Positions 7,454 through 15,516 of a DNA stretch of 20,337 nt are shown here, piece after piece (within the stretch, counting starts at the first letter, position 1; every line of letters starts with the position of its first letter). Location: assembly GCA_030037185.1 (NCBI GenBank), contig JASHRR010000659.1:1-20337 (forward strand), written 5' to 3'. This DNA comes from Xanthobacteraceae bacterium (GTDB lineage: Bacteria > Pseudomonadota > Alphaproteobacteria > Rhizobiales > Xanthobacteraceae). The notes beneath the pieces are model-generated. The model did no database searches. It was not told the DNA's origin and saw only the letters and a program-made list of their open reading frames with translations. Made by a program: the position numbers and the translations under genes.

Positions 7454-7558
7454 TTGCAGGTCATCGGTCGCGACAACGACGACGACCAAGTACTGCGAGC
7501 ACTCAAGAATCGACCGTCGGCGTGGTTTGTCGTGCCATCACAGCGCGGCTCGCGTTGA
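7454..7558 (+). pseudogene. rpsU: Truncated ribosomal protein S21 gene
   Basis: From TTG 7454 the frame gives 34 residues beginning MQVIGRDNDDDQVLRALK. Ribosomal protein S21 begins Q-V-L-V-RDN--D-ALRALK, so the first 18 residues match closely. S21 should continue for some 45-70 residues with a KKK-QREG-FREMK segment and a basic tail; here the frame changes to unrelated residues and stops at 7556. A shifted frame shows only a faint GVVCRAI echo of that segment. AAGGAA at 7441-7446 is a good ribosome binding site, so a short peptide could still be made. It is most likely a dead paralogue; a housekeeping rpsU should exist elsewhere. Confidence 0.7.
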
Positions 7559-7780
7559 ATCGCGGAGCCATCACGGCAAAGTCATGAGTCCTATGCCCCG
7601 GTCCACCGCGAATAGCCGCTGATTTGCTTAGGCCCTGGGCTCTTTCGATGACGTTGCACTTTTGTGCCTGCTAATCTTGTGTTGCAATGATGTCCTACTC
7701 GGTCGACAGTTCCACAGCGAGGTAGAGGTGCCTGGTCAACATTCCGGCCGAGGCTCGGCGCGGGCGGTGGAGCAATTGCG

Positions 7781-9607
7781 GTGAGAGACACCAAGACGAC
7801 GCGTCCGGGCGACAGGGAAGCGGGCACGGCCATTGCCGGTTCGCCGCAGGTCGAATTAGCAGAGGGGGCTCACGTGGACAATGAGCTACCAGATGAAGGC
7901 GAGAGCAACCCGGTCCAGGCACGATGGTGTGCGCCAACAAAGGTTGCAACCGCAGCGCCGTCCGATCACACCGATGACTCGGTCCGGCTCTATTTACGCG
8001 AGATCAGCTCGGTCAATTTGCTTTCTCGAGAGGGCGAGGTTGCGATCGCCAAACGCATTGAAGCTGGCCGCTGGGCGGTGATTGCCGGCCTATGTGAAAG
8101 CCCTCTGACGTTCCAGGCAATCGTCATTTGGCGTGATGAGCTGAACGAGGGCAAGATTTTCCTGCGCGACATCATCGATGTTGAGGCAACCTATGCCGGT
8201 CCGGGCGCTAAAGTGATACCGACTGCCGGACCGGACGTCGCGGTGCCGCCCATTCTAACTTCCCCGCCGCTGTCCGGGGGCGAGCCGGATTACGCCGATA
8301 GAGAACTCGACGACGATGCGGCTAACGACATCGAAAATGCGACGTCACTCGCCACCATCGAGGCCGAACTCAAGCCCGCGGCGCTGGCCACACTCAATAA
8401 GATCGCCGCTAGCTACGGGCGTCTACGCCGGTTGCAGGATCGTCACATCCACCGCAAGTTGCTCGGCGAGACGCTCTGCCCTGTGCAAGGACGCAAGTAC
8501 AAGAAGTTAAAGGAAGAGATCATCGCCGAGGTGAAGTCACTGCGGCTCAACCAGGCGCGCATCGATGCGCTGGTTGAGCAGCTGAACGACGTCAATCGGC
8601 GCCTCATGTCTTGTGAGAGCCGCCTAATGCGCCTCGCGGCTAGTTATGACGTCGCACGCGAGGATTTCCTCCAGAACTACAAGGGCTCTGAACTCGACCC
8701 GCACTGGGTCATTCGTGTGTCGAAGCTCCCCGGCGGTGGCTGGAAGAGCATGGTTGCGCGGGAAACGGAGCATATCAACAGCATTCGGTCGGAGATCAAT
8801 GCGCTTGCCAGCGAGACCGGCCTTGAGATCGCCGAGATTGGACGCATAGCCCGCGTGGTGCAAAAGGGCGAGCGCGAAGCCAACCAGGCAAAGAAGGAAA
8901 TGGTCGAGGCGAATTTGCGCCTGGTCATCTCCATAGCAAGAAAATACACAAATCGCGGCCTGCAATTCCTCGATCTGATCCAGGAAGGAAATATTGGCCT
9001 GATGAAGGCGGTCGACAAATTCGACTACCGGCGGGGCTATAAGTTCGGGACCTACGCCACCTGGTGGGTCCGCCAAGCGGTCAGCCGTTCGATCGTCGAT
9101 CAGGCGCGCACCATCCGCATTCCGTTGCACATGGTGGATGCGCTCAACAAGATCCTGCGCACGAGTCGGCGCCTGCTCAACGAGATCGGTCGCGAGCCGA
9201 CGCCAGGCGAGGTTGCCGAGAAACTCCACATGCCGCTCGGAAAGGTGCGCCAGGTGCTCAAGGTCGCTAAAGAGCCGTTGTCGCTCGAAACGCCGGTCGG
9301 CGACGAGGACGACTTCCGGCTCGGCGATTTTATCGAGGACGAGAACGCTGGGTCGCCGATCGACGCCGCGATTCAATCGGATCTACGCGACGCGACGACG
9401 CGCGCCCTCACATCGCTCAGCCCGCGCGAGGAGCGCATAGTTCGTATGCGCTTCGGCATCGGCATGAGCGCCGATCATACGCTTGCCGAGGTCGGCGAGC
9501 AGTTCTCGGTATCCCGGGAACGGATCCGCCAGATTGAGGCAAAGGCGCTACGCAAGCTCAAGCATCCGCATCGGTCCAGGATTCTTCGGAGCTTCATGGA
9601 TAATTGA
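7781..9607 (+). CDS. rpoD: RpoD-family (sigma-70) sigma factor paralogue lacking region 1.1
   Basis: A group 1/2 sigma factor directing RNA polymerase to -35/-10 promoters. Of 608 residues, region 1.2 starts near 64 ([12 protein letters not shown]), the non-conserved region spans about 100-365, region 2 about 366-445 ([35 protein letters not shown]), region 3 about 446-525, and region 4 about 526-608, ending with the -35 helix [19 protein letters not shown]. The first 62 residues are unlike region 1.1 of housekeeping RpoD. The residue corresponding to E. coli Thr440, which helps read the -10 element, is Ser435; the paired Gln is kept. Start GTG 7781 follows GGTGGAG; later starts would cut into region 1.2. 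It stands alone. It is probably an accessory paralogue, but a sole RpoD cannot be excluded from one window. Confidence 0.93.
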   Translation: MRDTKTTRPGDREAGTAIAGSPQVELAEGAHVDNELPDEGESNPVQARWCAPTKVATAAPSDHTDDSVRLYLREISSVNLLSREGEVAIAKRIEAGRWAVIAGLCESPLTFQAIVIWRDELNEGKIFLRDIIDVEATYAGPGAKVIPTAGPDVAVPPILTSPPLSGGEPDYADRELDDDAANDIENATSLATIEAELKPAALATLNKIAASYGRLRRLQDRHIHRKLLGETLCPVQGRKYKKLKEEIIAEVKSLRLNQARIDALVEQLNDVNRRLMSCESRLMRLAASYDVAREDFLQNYKGSELDPHWVIRVSKLPGGGWKSMVARETEHINSIRSEINALASETGLEIAEIGRIARVVQKGEREANQAKKEMVEANLRLVISIARKYTNRGLQFLDLIQEGNIGLMKAVDKFDYRRGYKFGTYATWWVRQAVSRSIVDQARTIRIPLHMVDALNKILRTSRRLLNEIGREPTPGEVAEKLHMPLGKVRQVLKVAKEPLSLETPVGDEDDFRLGDFIEDENAGSPIDAAIQSDLRDATTRALTSLSPREERIVRMRFGIGMSADHTLAEVGEQFSVSRERIRQIEAKALRKLKHPHRSRILRSFMDN

Positions 9608-10047
9608 CATGGACCGTACGCCTCAAACTTTGCAGGCCACCGCTTCCTTATGCCCGATACGCGCGCGATGCGTCCTACCTTGGGCTGGTCGTCCTGCAAG
9701 CCTCCGGGGTGCGGCTGAATTCCCTCTGTCGCCGGACAGCAACGCTGCCGTGGTGTATTGCCTGCACAGGCCGAGTGCCATCTGACCTTCGAAGGGTCAC
9801 GAATTGGTTCGTCCTTTCAATCGAGGCCGACTCACGCGAAAGCGTTTTTCGGTGCGGCCTCAGCTCAGTGGTCGGCATAAATATAAAGCTGTGGAGCCGT
9901 ACAAGGAGCAGGCGCAACTATTGTCGAATTCCGACAGAGCCGCGGCGCAGAACGGCTCCCGGCCGGCGCGTGCTCGCCGAGCTGATGCCGCCGGATCTGC
10001 ATCGGCGGAGTGCGAGGTAAAGGCCCAGGGCCTTGGCTAGGTATCGG
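9608..10047. other. Stretch with no supportable gene
   Basis: Between the sigma factor stop and the stop of the convergent gene at 10048. Frames here are short and show no motif. I see no strong GC hairpin followed by T residues that would terminate either gene. Confidence 0.4.
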
Positions 10048-10344
10048 TCAAGCCGGAAACCTCATGCCACCCTTCCTGGCCTCGTCCATTAGACGCAGGC
10101 GCAACGATGCCTTCTCGGCTTCAGTGGCCGTCTTCAGGTTCCCCCCGGCCACCTCATACATACGATCGATCGCCTCGGCGTGCTTTTCTTCCAGTTCGCC
10201 GGCATCGTCCTTCTGCATGCGGCGAAACTGCTCGTCCGTTATGTTGAGCGCGCGGTGATATGCGTCCTCGACGCTCTCGTCAGGCTCCCATTTTCCAACA
10301 TGAAAGGCGCAAAGATACGTTTCGACCGAAGCCCTGATGCCCAT
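10048..10344 (-). CDS. Hypothetical protein, charged and helical (98 aa)
   Basis: A 98-residue soluble protein I do not recognise. It begins MGIRASVETYLCAFHVGKWE, continues with an acidic part (PDESVEDAYHRALNITDEQF) and a long charged helical part rich in Glu, Lys and Ala, and ends RKGGMRFPA. No signal peptide, membrane segment or metal-binding motif is seen. Coding quality is good: balanced composition, unlike the arginine-rich shadows around it. An upstream in-frame ATG would add eight residues, but GAGAGGA seven bases before the ATG at 10344 favours this start. It is convergent with the sigma factor gene and has no partner. Confidence 0.7.
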   Translation of the reverse strand: MGIRASVETYLCAFHVGKWEPDESVEDAYHRALNITDEQFRRMQKDDAGELEEKHAEAIDRMYEVAGGNLKTATEAEKASLRLRLMDEARKGGMRFPA

Positions 10345-10787
10345 CAAGATGTCCTCTCGCCCACCCACCGAACGGGCTATACCGGAAAGAACGAGTGAGC
10401 GCTACTCGCGAGCATTCCCGTACCGCATCACAGAGGACTTGCCCATGGATTGATCCCGCCATGATCGCAGGTCCACGAAGGCCTCCCCAACGGTGCAGCG
10501 AGTGGTCACGGGCCAAGCCGCACGGTGATAGAGCTGTTCCGTATCAGGATCGCCGCCGTGAGGCGGATGGCGCTCGAAGGTTGAATCACCACGGCGAGAT
10601 AAGCGACCCAGGACCGGCTGCGGCCAGTGTTGGATTCCTGCGTGAGGCTGCCGGCCGTGCCCTCACATATCGCCTGGTGGTGATGACGTCGCCGTGACTG
10701 AGTGCGAAGCAACGGCGCGCGGCGGGCAGGCGTTATTGACGAGGTGAAAGCGGGGAGAAAAGATCGACTGCAACGCAAGACGCTCGG
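10345..10787. other. Stretch with no supportable gene
   Basis: GC-rich sequence with only low-information open frames on both strands. It must contain the promoter of the minus-strand gene starting at 10344, but no convincing boxes stand out. Confidence 0.4.
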
Positions 10788-10982
10788 ATGGCGCTGCCGT
10801 CTCGACAACGTCATCTCAGTCCGAAAGCGCGCCGCGCGCTAGAGATGCTCGCCAACAGACCGGTCGGCGTCGCCGAACAGCTCCTCGCCCGCGGCTTCTG
10901 CCTCGGATGCGCTCGGCCTGGTCAGACAGGGGCTCGCGACCCTCGGGCCAAAGGAAAGATGCAGATCACGGTGGCGGGATGA
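10788..10982 (+). pseudogene. Remnant of a small rhizobial-type winged-helix-like protein
   Basis: The frame from 10788 reads HLSPKARRALEMLANRPVGV then AEQLLARGF. A second frame then reads DALGLVRQGLAT, and the first frame resumes with MQITVAG before the stop. In order these match a family I recall from Bradyrhizobium: LSP-Q-RALELLA--P-G-TEALL-AHGF, then ML-GLVRAGLAT, then R-RITDAGRRAL. Two small shifts have destroyed the middle and the end. The intact family looks like a small winged helix, but its function is not known to me. Evidence is family memory only. Confidence 0.5.
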
Positions 10983-11890
10983 GGCACGCCGACGGCCAGA
11001 AAAATGATGCCGGCGTGTTGCGCTGTCAGCATTGCCTGCGTCGTGAGGCTTACCCCTGAGCGCCGGCGCTCGGGCTGCTCGCCGGCATCCTGTCGTCGCG
11101 CTGGCCCGGCGGTACACGATTGCGAAAAGAAAAGGCGCCGGCTGGTCCTTGGCGGTTTGGGCAGCGGGGAATGCCGGGTCGCCGCAGTCGCATTGGTTGA
11201 CCGGCTGGTGAAACAACGCCGCCGCGCCAGCGAGGTTCTTGACGCGTCTCGTGTCGGCTAAAGGACAAAGGGGGACGGGCGGCGACCGGCCGGGCCAGTA
11301 CCGGCAAGGCCCACGCCGGGCACGGGATCAGACCAGCGGGACAGCAGTGTCGACCACTCCGCTTCGCAGCAGAGAGCTCATTAGCCTTGCTGCCAACCTC
11401 ACGTCGTCCGCCCGAGGGCGAGCGGCGATGTTCTCTATGCCGCCAGCGTGGGCGATCAGGCGGTCGGTGAGCTGAGGAAAATCAGCCCGGCCGGATGCGG
11501 AACAGTTTTTGTGCGGTCAGTTACTTGGCGTTGACGCATAGCGAAAGCGGCCAACACTAATGGGACCATCGCGCGATGATCGATCAGCACGACGCCGCGC
11601 GGCAATTCACGTCGCGGATTACCGCCGGATCTGGAGTTCGGTGTGTGCGCGGCCGTGGCGGCTCACAGGTTGGATCAGCTGGCGCATGGCTTCGTAGGTG
11701 GATCGTGCGCGGGAGGCTCCGGCTGACCGTGCAGGGTCGCGGCGGGCATCGGCCCCTTCGGATTTTGAGACACCAGCTGCTGACCGGCATGATCCGGCAA
11801 ACAAGCCACTGAGCGCCTTACGTTCAGTGTAGGCGGTTCGCAACGGCAGATCGGTAGCGCGGTCTCTGCCGCCCGGCCGATACTGCGGGC
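10983..11890. other. Long geneless stretch
   Basis: About 900 bases of GC-rich DNA. All open frames, on either strand, are dominated by Arg, Ala, Pro and Gly and lack motifs or good ribosome binding sites. I see no repeat array, tRNA-like arm or transposon terminal repeat. It may be ancient decayed coding sequence. Confidence 0.45.
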
Positions 11891-12064
11891 ATGGCCAAGA
11901 AGCCCGAACCCCCGAACCCGACGAGCTGGGACGTTTACAAGATTGCGAGGAAGGCCGTGTGGCTCGGCACAGTCGAGGCGCCAGATAAAAGAGCCGCTGT
12001 CGAGAAGGCCGCTGAGGAATTCAAAACCGAGATATGGCGTTTGTACGCGGTGCAGCGGCGATGA
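11891..12064 (+). CDS. Small conserved rhizobial-type protein (57 aa)
   Basis: A 57-residue protein reading MAKKPEPPNPTSWDVYKIAR, then KAVWLGTVEAPDKRAAVEK and ending EFKTEIWRLYAVQRR. The order SWDVY-hydrophobic, WLGTVEAPD-A-EKAA-EF, W-LYAVRR is one I know from many rhizobial small proteins of unknown function. The pattern suggests a small alpha-beta fold with no membrane part. The ATG at 11891 is the family start, though the ribosome binding site is poor. It is intact and alone. Its clean frame stands out against the geneless DNA on its left. Confidence 0.78.
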   Translation: MAKKPEPPNPTSWDVYKIARKAVWLGTVEAPDKRAAVEKAAEEFKTEIWRLYAVQRR

Positions 12065-12185
12065 CCCATCGTAAGGCGAGGTCGTATCGCTGGCGGCCGA
12101 CATTACGTCGCGCTCTCCGCGGACGGGGCGGTTAGTGGGGGAGAATCGTGCAACCTTGCTCTTTGGGTAGTCTCCGCTGGCTGGA

Positions 12186-12214
12186 TTGACGCCAGGCATG
12201 TAAGGCTATATCAT
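12186..12214 (+). promoter_or_regulatory. Near-consensus sigma-70 promoter upstream of the IHF-alpha remnant
   Basis: TTGACG (12186-12191), 17 bases, TATCAT (12209-12214). Each box matches the sigma-70 consensus at five of six bases with ideal spacing, and an AT-rich stretch follows. Transcription would start near 12221 and run into the broken IHF gene. Confidence 0.6.
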
Positions 12215-12260
12215 TGAAATATAAGTAAGATATAGATTTGGTGCATCGAGGCTAGCGATC

Positions 12261-12532
12261 GCCGAAGGGACTGTTACGCGCGCGGATCTCTGCGAGGCCG
12301 TTCAGCGCTCGTCGAAACGGTGCTCAAGGAGATCACCGAATGCCTTGAGCGTGGTGAAACCGTGAAGTTTTCGTCGTTCGGCACCTTCGTGGTGCGCAAG
12401 AAGGGGCAACGTCTCGGCCGCAATCCCAAAACCGGGACGCAAGTGCCAATCTCACCGCGACGCGTTATCCCGTTCAAGGCGTCAGCGATTCTCAAGCAGC
12501 GCATCAAGGCGTCCAGCGGGCATCGATGCCGA
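12261..12532 (+). pseudogene. ihfA: IHF alpha-like gene with internal deletion and no start codon
   Basis: IHF is the heterodimeric protein that bends DNA in recombination, replication and transcription. The first piece reads [11 protein letters not shown] (from 12270) and the second, in another frame, [19 protein letters not shown], then [33 protein letters not shown] and [12 protein letters not shown]. The GRNPKTG arm tip and the proline that intercalates into DNA are intact. Compared with rhizobial IHF-alpha, about 11 residues between the first two helices are missing, the junction is out of frame, and no start codon precedes TVTRAD. The second frame stays open to 12685, adding unrelated residues. 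A GTG at 12320 could start a truncated protein but has no ribosome binding site. Confidence 0.8.
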
Positions 12533-12886
12533 TGTCCACTACGCCGCGCAAAGATCTCCTCCCCGGAGCTAAGCCGATCCCGCCTCAAGTTCATCCCACT
12601 CAAAGGTATAGCCGGCAGCTTGGCCGTCGTGTCTCGGGTTACGGGTGGCGAGTTGGCGCTTGCCATCGGCCTGCATTACCGGTAGTCAATTCGCGACGCC
12701 TCATCACTACGGGTTCCCGCAAGCAAGGTCGGCACGTGCTGGCATGAGCCTTTTGCTTGGCGCCATCGATGTTTGGGCCGACCGTCAGGAAGACAAGCCG
12801 TCGCGTTATCCGCCGCCTCGTCGAGCTTGGCCTCGCCGCCGATTCGAAGCCGAAGAAGGCACGCTCGTGACAGGAAAAGAGTCGCT
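12533..12886. other. Stretch between IHF remnant and hypothetical gene
   Basis: The read-through tail of the IHF frame (to 12685) and overlapping frames show nothing recognisable. The last bases carry the ribosome binding site of the next gene. Confidence 0.4.
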
Positions 12887-13348
12887 ATGGCCGAAGAAAC
12901 CGCACCGCTTAATCTGCCGGCCTCCGGACCTCTGGAACGCTTCCTAAAGGTCGTGAGCGATGCAGTTTCCGACGGATTCGAGCAGATGGGTGGGCTCACA
13001 CCTTTGGTTTTCGCCGTCACGGAAAATGGCAGCGGCTATGTAATTGGCGTTCCTGGCCGCCTAGGCGCGGGCGACTCGGACGAAACGGGCGAACGCATTG
13101 CGAAGTGGATGCGTGATCATTTCCGCAAGCGCGACGTTATCAGGTATGCCTTGGTTAGTGAATCCCATCACCCCGAGAGCCAACAGGAAGCCGTCACTAT
13201 CGAGGCTGAAGATTACGGTGGTGCGATGGTCGGCTATCGAAAAATCATCCGCGAAGGTACCAGCGCTCGCTTGGGATCGTTGCGCACATTTCATCGCGCC
13301 GGATTCTTTGGCAGCAAATTGCTACCTGAGAGAGGCCGGCTCAATTGA
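12887..13348 (+). CDS. Hypothetical protein (153 aa)
   Basis: A 153-residue protein I do not recognise. It starts MAEETAPLNLPASGPLERFL, continues with VVSDAVSDGFEQMGGLTPLV and a beta-like segment FAVTENGSGYVIGVPGRLG, and has IAKWMRDHFRKRDVIRYALV and VTIEAEDYGGAMVGYRKI. No signal peptide or membrane segment is evident. The alternation of helix and strand suggests a small globular enzyme-like or regulatory domain, but I assign no function. ATG 12887 follows AGGAAAAG by eight bases and fits better than the GTG or ATG further upstream in the same frame, which would add 38 arginine-rich residues. The following gene starts 84 bases downstream on the same strand, so the two may be cotranscribed. Confidence 0.72.
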   Translation: MAEETAPLNLPASGPLERFLKVVSDAVSDGFEQMGGLTPLVFAVTENGSGYVIGVPGRLGAGDSDETGERIAKWMRDHFRKRDVIRYALVSESHHPESQQEAVTIEAEDYGGAMVGYRKIIREGTSARLGSLRTFHRAGFFGSKLLPERGRLN

Positions 13349-13432
13349 ACAACGGCCTGCTCAGCGGGCTGTTGCCGCAAGCCAGCCGGTGGCAATGGCA
13401 AGGCAGGCGACATCAGGAAAAACGAGGATACC

Positions 13433-13747
13433 TTGGCCTTTATCGACAAATTGGGCGCGTTGATCGATAGGCGCCTCACTGATGAAAACCGCGAGGAAGT
13501 TGCAGGGGCTCTGGATAGAGAAGCATACAGGCTCGATCGTGCCGCGAGATCGAAATTGCCAAGGGACGATACGCCTTTCGCAAACGAATTGGCGGCTTTG
13601 GTTGACAGATACGTTCCGGATGAAGGCTTCGACAAGCTCGTGCTGGCGCTCGACGTGGAATCGTCGCGGCTCGACCGTGCTGGGCCTTTGGTGCCACGAA
13701 GCGATTGGCGGCGGCCTGATTATGCGCGTCTCAAGGACGCTGGCTGA
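13433..13747 (+). CDS. Hypothetical protein with an internal duplication-like pattern (104 aa)
   Basis: A 104-residue soluble protein of unknown function. Two halves resemble each other: FIDKLGALIDRRLTDENREE then VAGALDREAYRLDRA, and FANELAALVDRYVPDEGFDK then LVLALDVESSRLDRAG. Both follow the order hydrophobic-L-ALhDR-h-DE, six or so residues, h-AL-hEh-RLDRA, so it looks like a tandem repeat of about 45 residues, probably paired helices. The start is TTG 13433, with GAGG nine bases upstream; no ATG or GTG is available before the first repeat. It follows the 153-residue hypothetical gene on the same strand and may share its transcript. Confidence 0.65.
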   Translation: MAFIDKLGALIDRRLTDENREEVAGALDREAYRLDRAARSKLPRDDTPFANELAALVDRYVPDEGFDKLVLALDVESSRLDRAGPLVPRSDWRRPDYARLKDAG

Positions 13748-14595
13748 AGCGGCCTGCCTGCCGGTCGCAGCCTCGCCCTCCCCGCCGGCCAGTTAGCCAA
13801 GCCCGTCGCCGGGAAGCTGCGCTCGCAGGGCCGGGGCAGCCAGAACGAGCTCCTGCCATCTGTAGCTGTGACGGAGCAATCGTCGGGGTTTGACTCAAAG
13901 AGAGCGACGGCGATGAACGGCAACGAAGCAACGGTTGGAGAAAGAGCTGTCGCCGGAGTGACGGCGCGAATCGGGAGGGCGGCGTGCGCCTCGCCAGCCG
14001 CGTCTCCCCACCGACTCCGAGCGCGCCTCGAAAAACACGGCTTCGCGGCGGTGACATAGGCGACGACGGCACGAAGTCGCGAGGTCGTTGTGAGCATCGT
14101 GTAAGTATTTGGCCACCACGCTCCCGTGGCGGGTCGCGGTCTTTGCCCTCCGGGTTCCCGACAACAGGTCGCGCGCGGCGTCGCCGAACCGCCGGCCGGA
14201 GCGTCCGCAGCGCACAGGCTTTTGATGTCGCCAAAGTTGGCGAGCGCCCGCTACGAACTCCCCCTGTCTACCGGCGGTTGGATGTATTGCAATGTCTGCG
14301 GGGAGGAGAGTGGCCTCGGCTCTACAGGGCAAAATAGGGCTGGGAGTCGGGGCTACCTCCGTTGGGGGACCTTGGTGGACCGGAGCCATTGGCAGGGCGC
14401 GCTCGCCGCGCGCCGCGCCGTCCACCAGGTACCAATGTCAGCGGTCGGTGTACGTTGATGAATGCTCCTGCGCCCTCTCCCCCTCATCAATTTCATTCGC
14501 GACGCCGAGTAATGTCGGTGACCATTTCCACCTCGCGGAAAGAGATGACGGCTGCAATCCTCTGCGGCGAGCGCACGGACAGGGCGATGTCAAAC
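13748..14595. other. Long geneless stretch
   Basis: About 850 bases with only GC-driven open frames on both strands. A 63-codon frame at 13868-14059 was considered and left out for lack of family resemblance or a ribosome binding site. No clear terminator or repeat is seen. Confidence 0.4.
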
Positions 14596-14949
14596 CTATT
14601 TGCGGCGTGCTTTCTTCGGTGCCGCCCCGCCCCTTTTGACGGACGCCGTGATACTGAAATCCTCGAGGCTTTTGCCTGTCTTCAGCGCCGTCGCAAGCCA
14701 TCGCGGCGTCAGTCCACGTCCCGCCCACGTTTCCGCTGGATTGTCCGGATTGCGATATTTCGGGGGAACGGCACCCCGCGTAGCGCCTCGAACTCCTTTG
14801 CCGCGCGATCCGCTCGGAGCGAGGCGATCCAACTTGCTGAGTTGATCTCGAACTGCCCGGCGTTCCTCGATCACCTTGGCATTAAGGGCGGCGCCGATTT
14901 GTTCTCGAAGTTTCGACAACTTGTCGATCGACATTGATTTAAGGTTCAT
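14596..14949 (-). CDS. H-NS family histone-like nucleoid-structuring protein
   Basis: A nucleoid protein of the H-NS family, which coats AT-rich and often foreign DNA and silences it. Of 117 residues, about 5-45 form the coiled-coil oligomerisation part (LSKLREQIGAALNAKVIEER), 46-60 a basic linker, and 61-100 the C-terminal DNA-binding domain with PPKYRNPDNPAETWAGRG and TPRWLATALKTGKSLEDF. A lysine- and arginine-rich tail follows. The loop that inserts into the minor groove, usually RGR or RGK, reads RGL here. I chose ATG 14949; ATG 14934 is also possible, and the long upstream extension is AT-rich leader. The upstream DNA (14980-15065) is unusually AT-rich, which would suit autoregulation. 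It stands alone. Confidence 0.9.
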   Translation of the reverse strand: MNLKSMSIDKLSKLREQIGAALNAKVIEERRAVRDQLSKLDRLAPSGSRGKGVRGATRGAVPPKYRNPDNPAETWAGRGLTPRWLATALKTGKSLEDFSITASVKRGGAAPKKARRK

Positions 14950-15516
14950 GATGATCCACTGCTGGTTGGTGTCGCTTCCTTTTACTATGCGAATAACAGG
15001 ACAATCAAGTGCGTTATCGCAAAGATATAAAATAACTGTAAATATAAAGCTCGATTTACAGCAATAGTCGTCCGATGATGCTCGAGGTACCAAGCCGGCC
15101 GTCCCATAGGTTCAGGGCGCACTCACGCAAGCTGCTGCGCCCGATGCCCGGCCGAGGGCCTTGCGACAAGGACCTTTTTAGAATGTTTTGGCAGCCGCGA
15201 CTTGGATGCTCATTGAGGTCTGTTGCTGCCTATCCGCTCATCCAACCATCTGAGCACCTGATCATCAAGCCGTGTCACTGGTGATTACTGAGCCGAGTAA
15301 CACTCCGACCCAAGGGAAATTGCGGCAAAGGGTGGTTGCTACGACCAGCATCACCAGCATATCGTTTTGTCGTTATGTTATGATGTGATGGTTCAGTCCG
15401 CGTCGATTGCTAGTCATGTCGCGCCTGCATAGACGGGAGTGGCGGGTTGGCGCATTGATCGGCCCGCCGCCGAAACGTTGGCGGGGCTTCGCCCTGTAGA
15501 ATGTCCTGTCGGCACG
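14950..15516. other. AT-rich leader of the H-NS gene and geneless DNA
   Basis: The part at 14980-15065 is clearly AT-rich and probably holds the H-NS promoter; on the minus strand TTTACA and GATAAC about 18 bases apart are a weak candidate. The remaining 450 bases, up to the kinase stop, contain no gene I can support. A short direct repeat (ACCAGCAT, twice) occurs near 15342-15360. Confidence 0.4.

Noticed and set aside
7667..7700. CTTG ... CCTACT as a possible RpoH promoter of the sigma factor gene
   Set aside because: The spacing is about 14 bases and the -10 box is weak compared with the site at 1370, so it does not stand above chance.
8624..9376. Minus-strand open frame of 250 codons opposite the sigma factor
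   Set aside because: Antisense shadow of conserved RpoD regions 2-4.
13868..14059. 63-codon plus-strand ORF in the geneless stretch
   Set aside because: No ribosome binding site, alanine/arginine-biased and no recognisable pattern.
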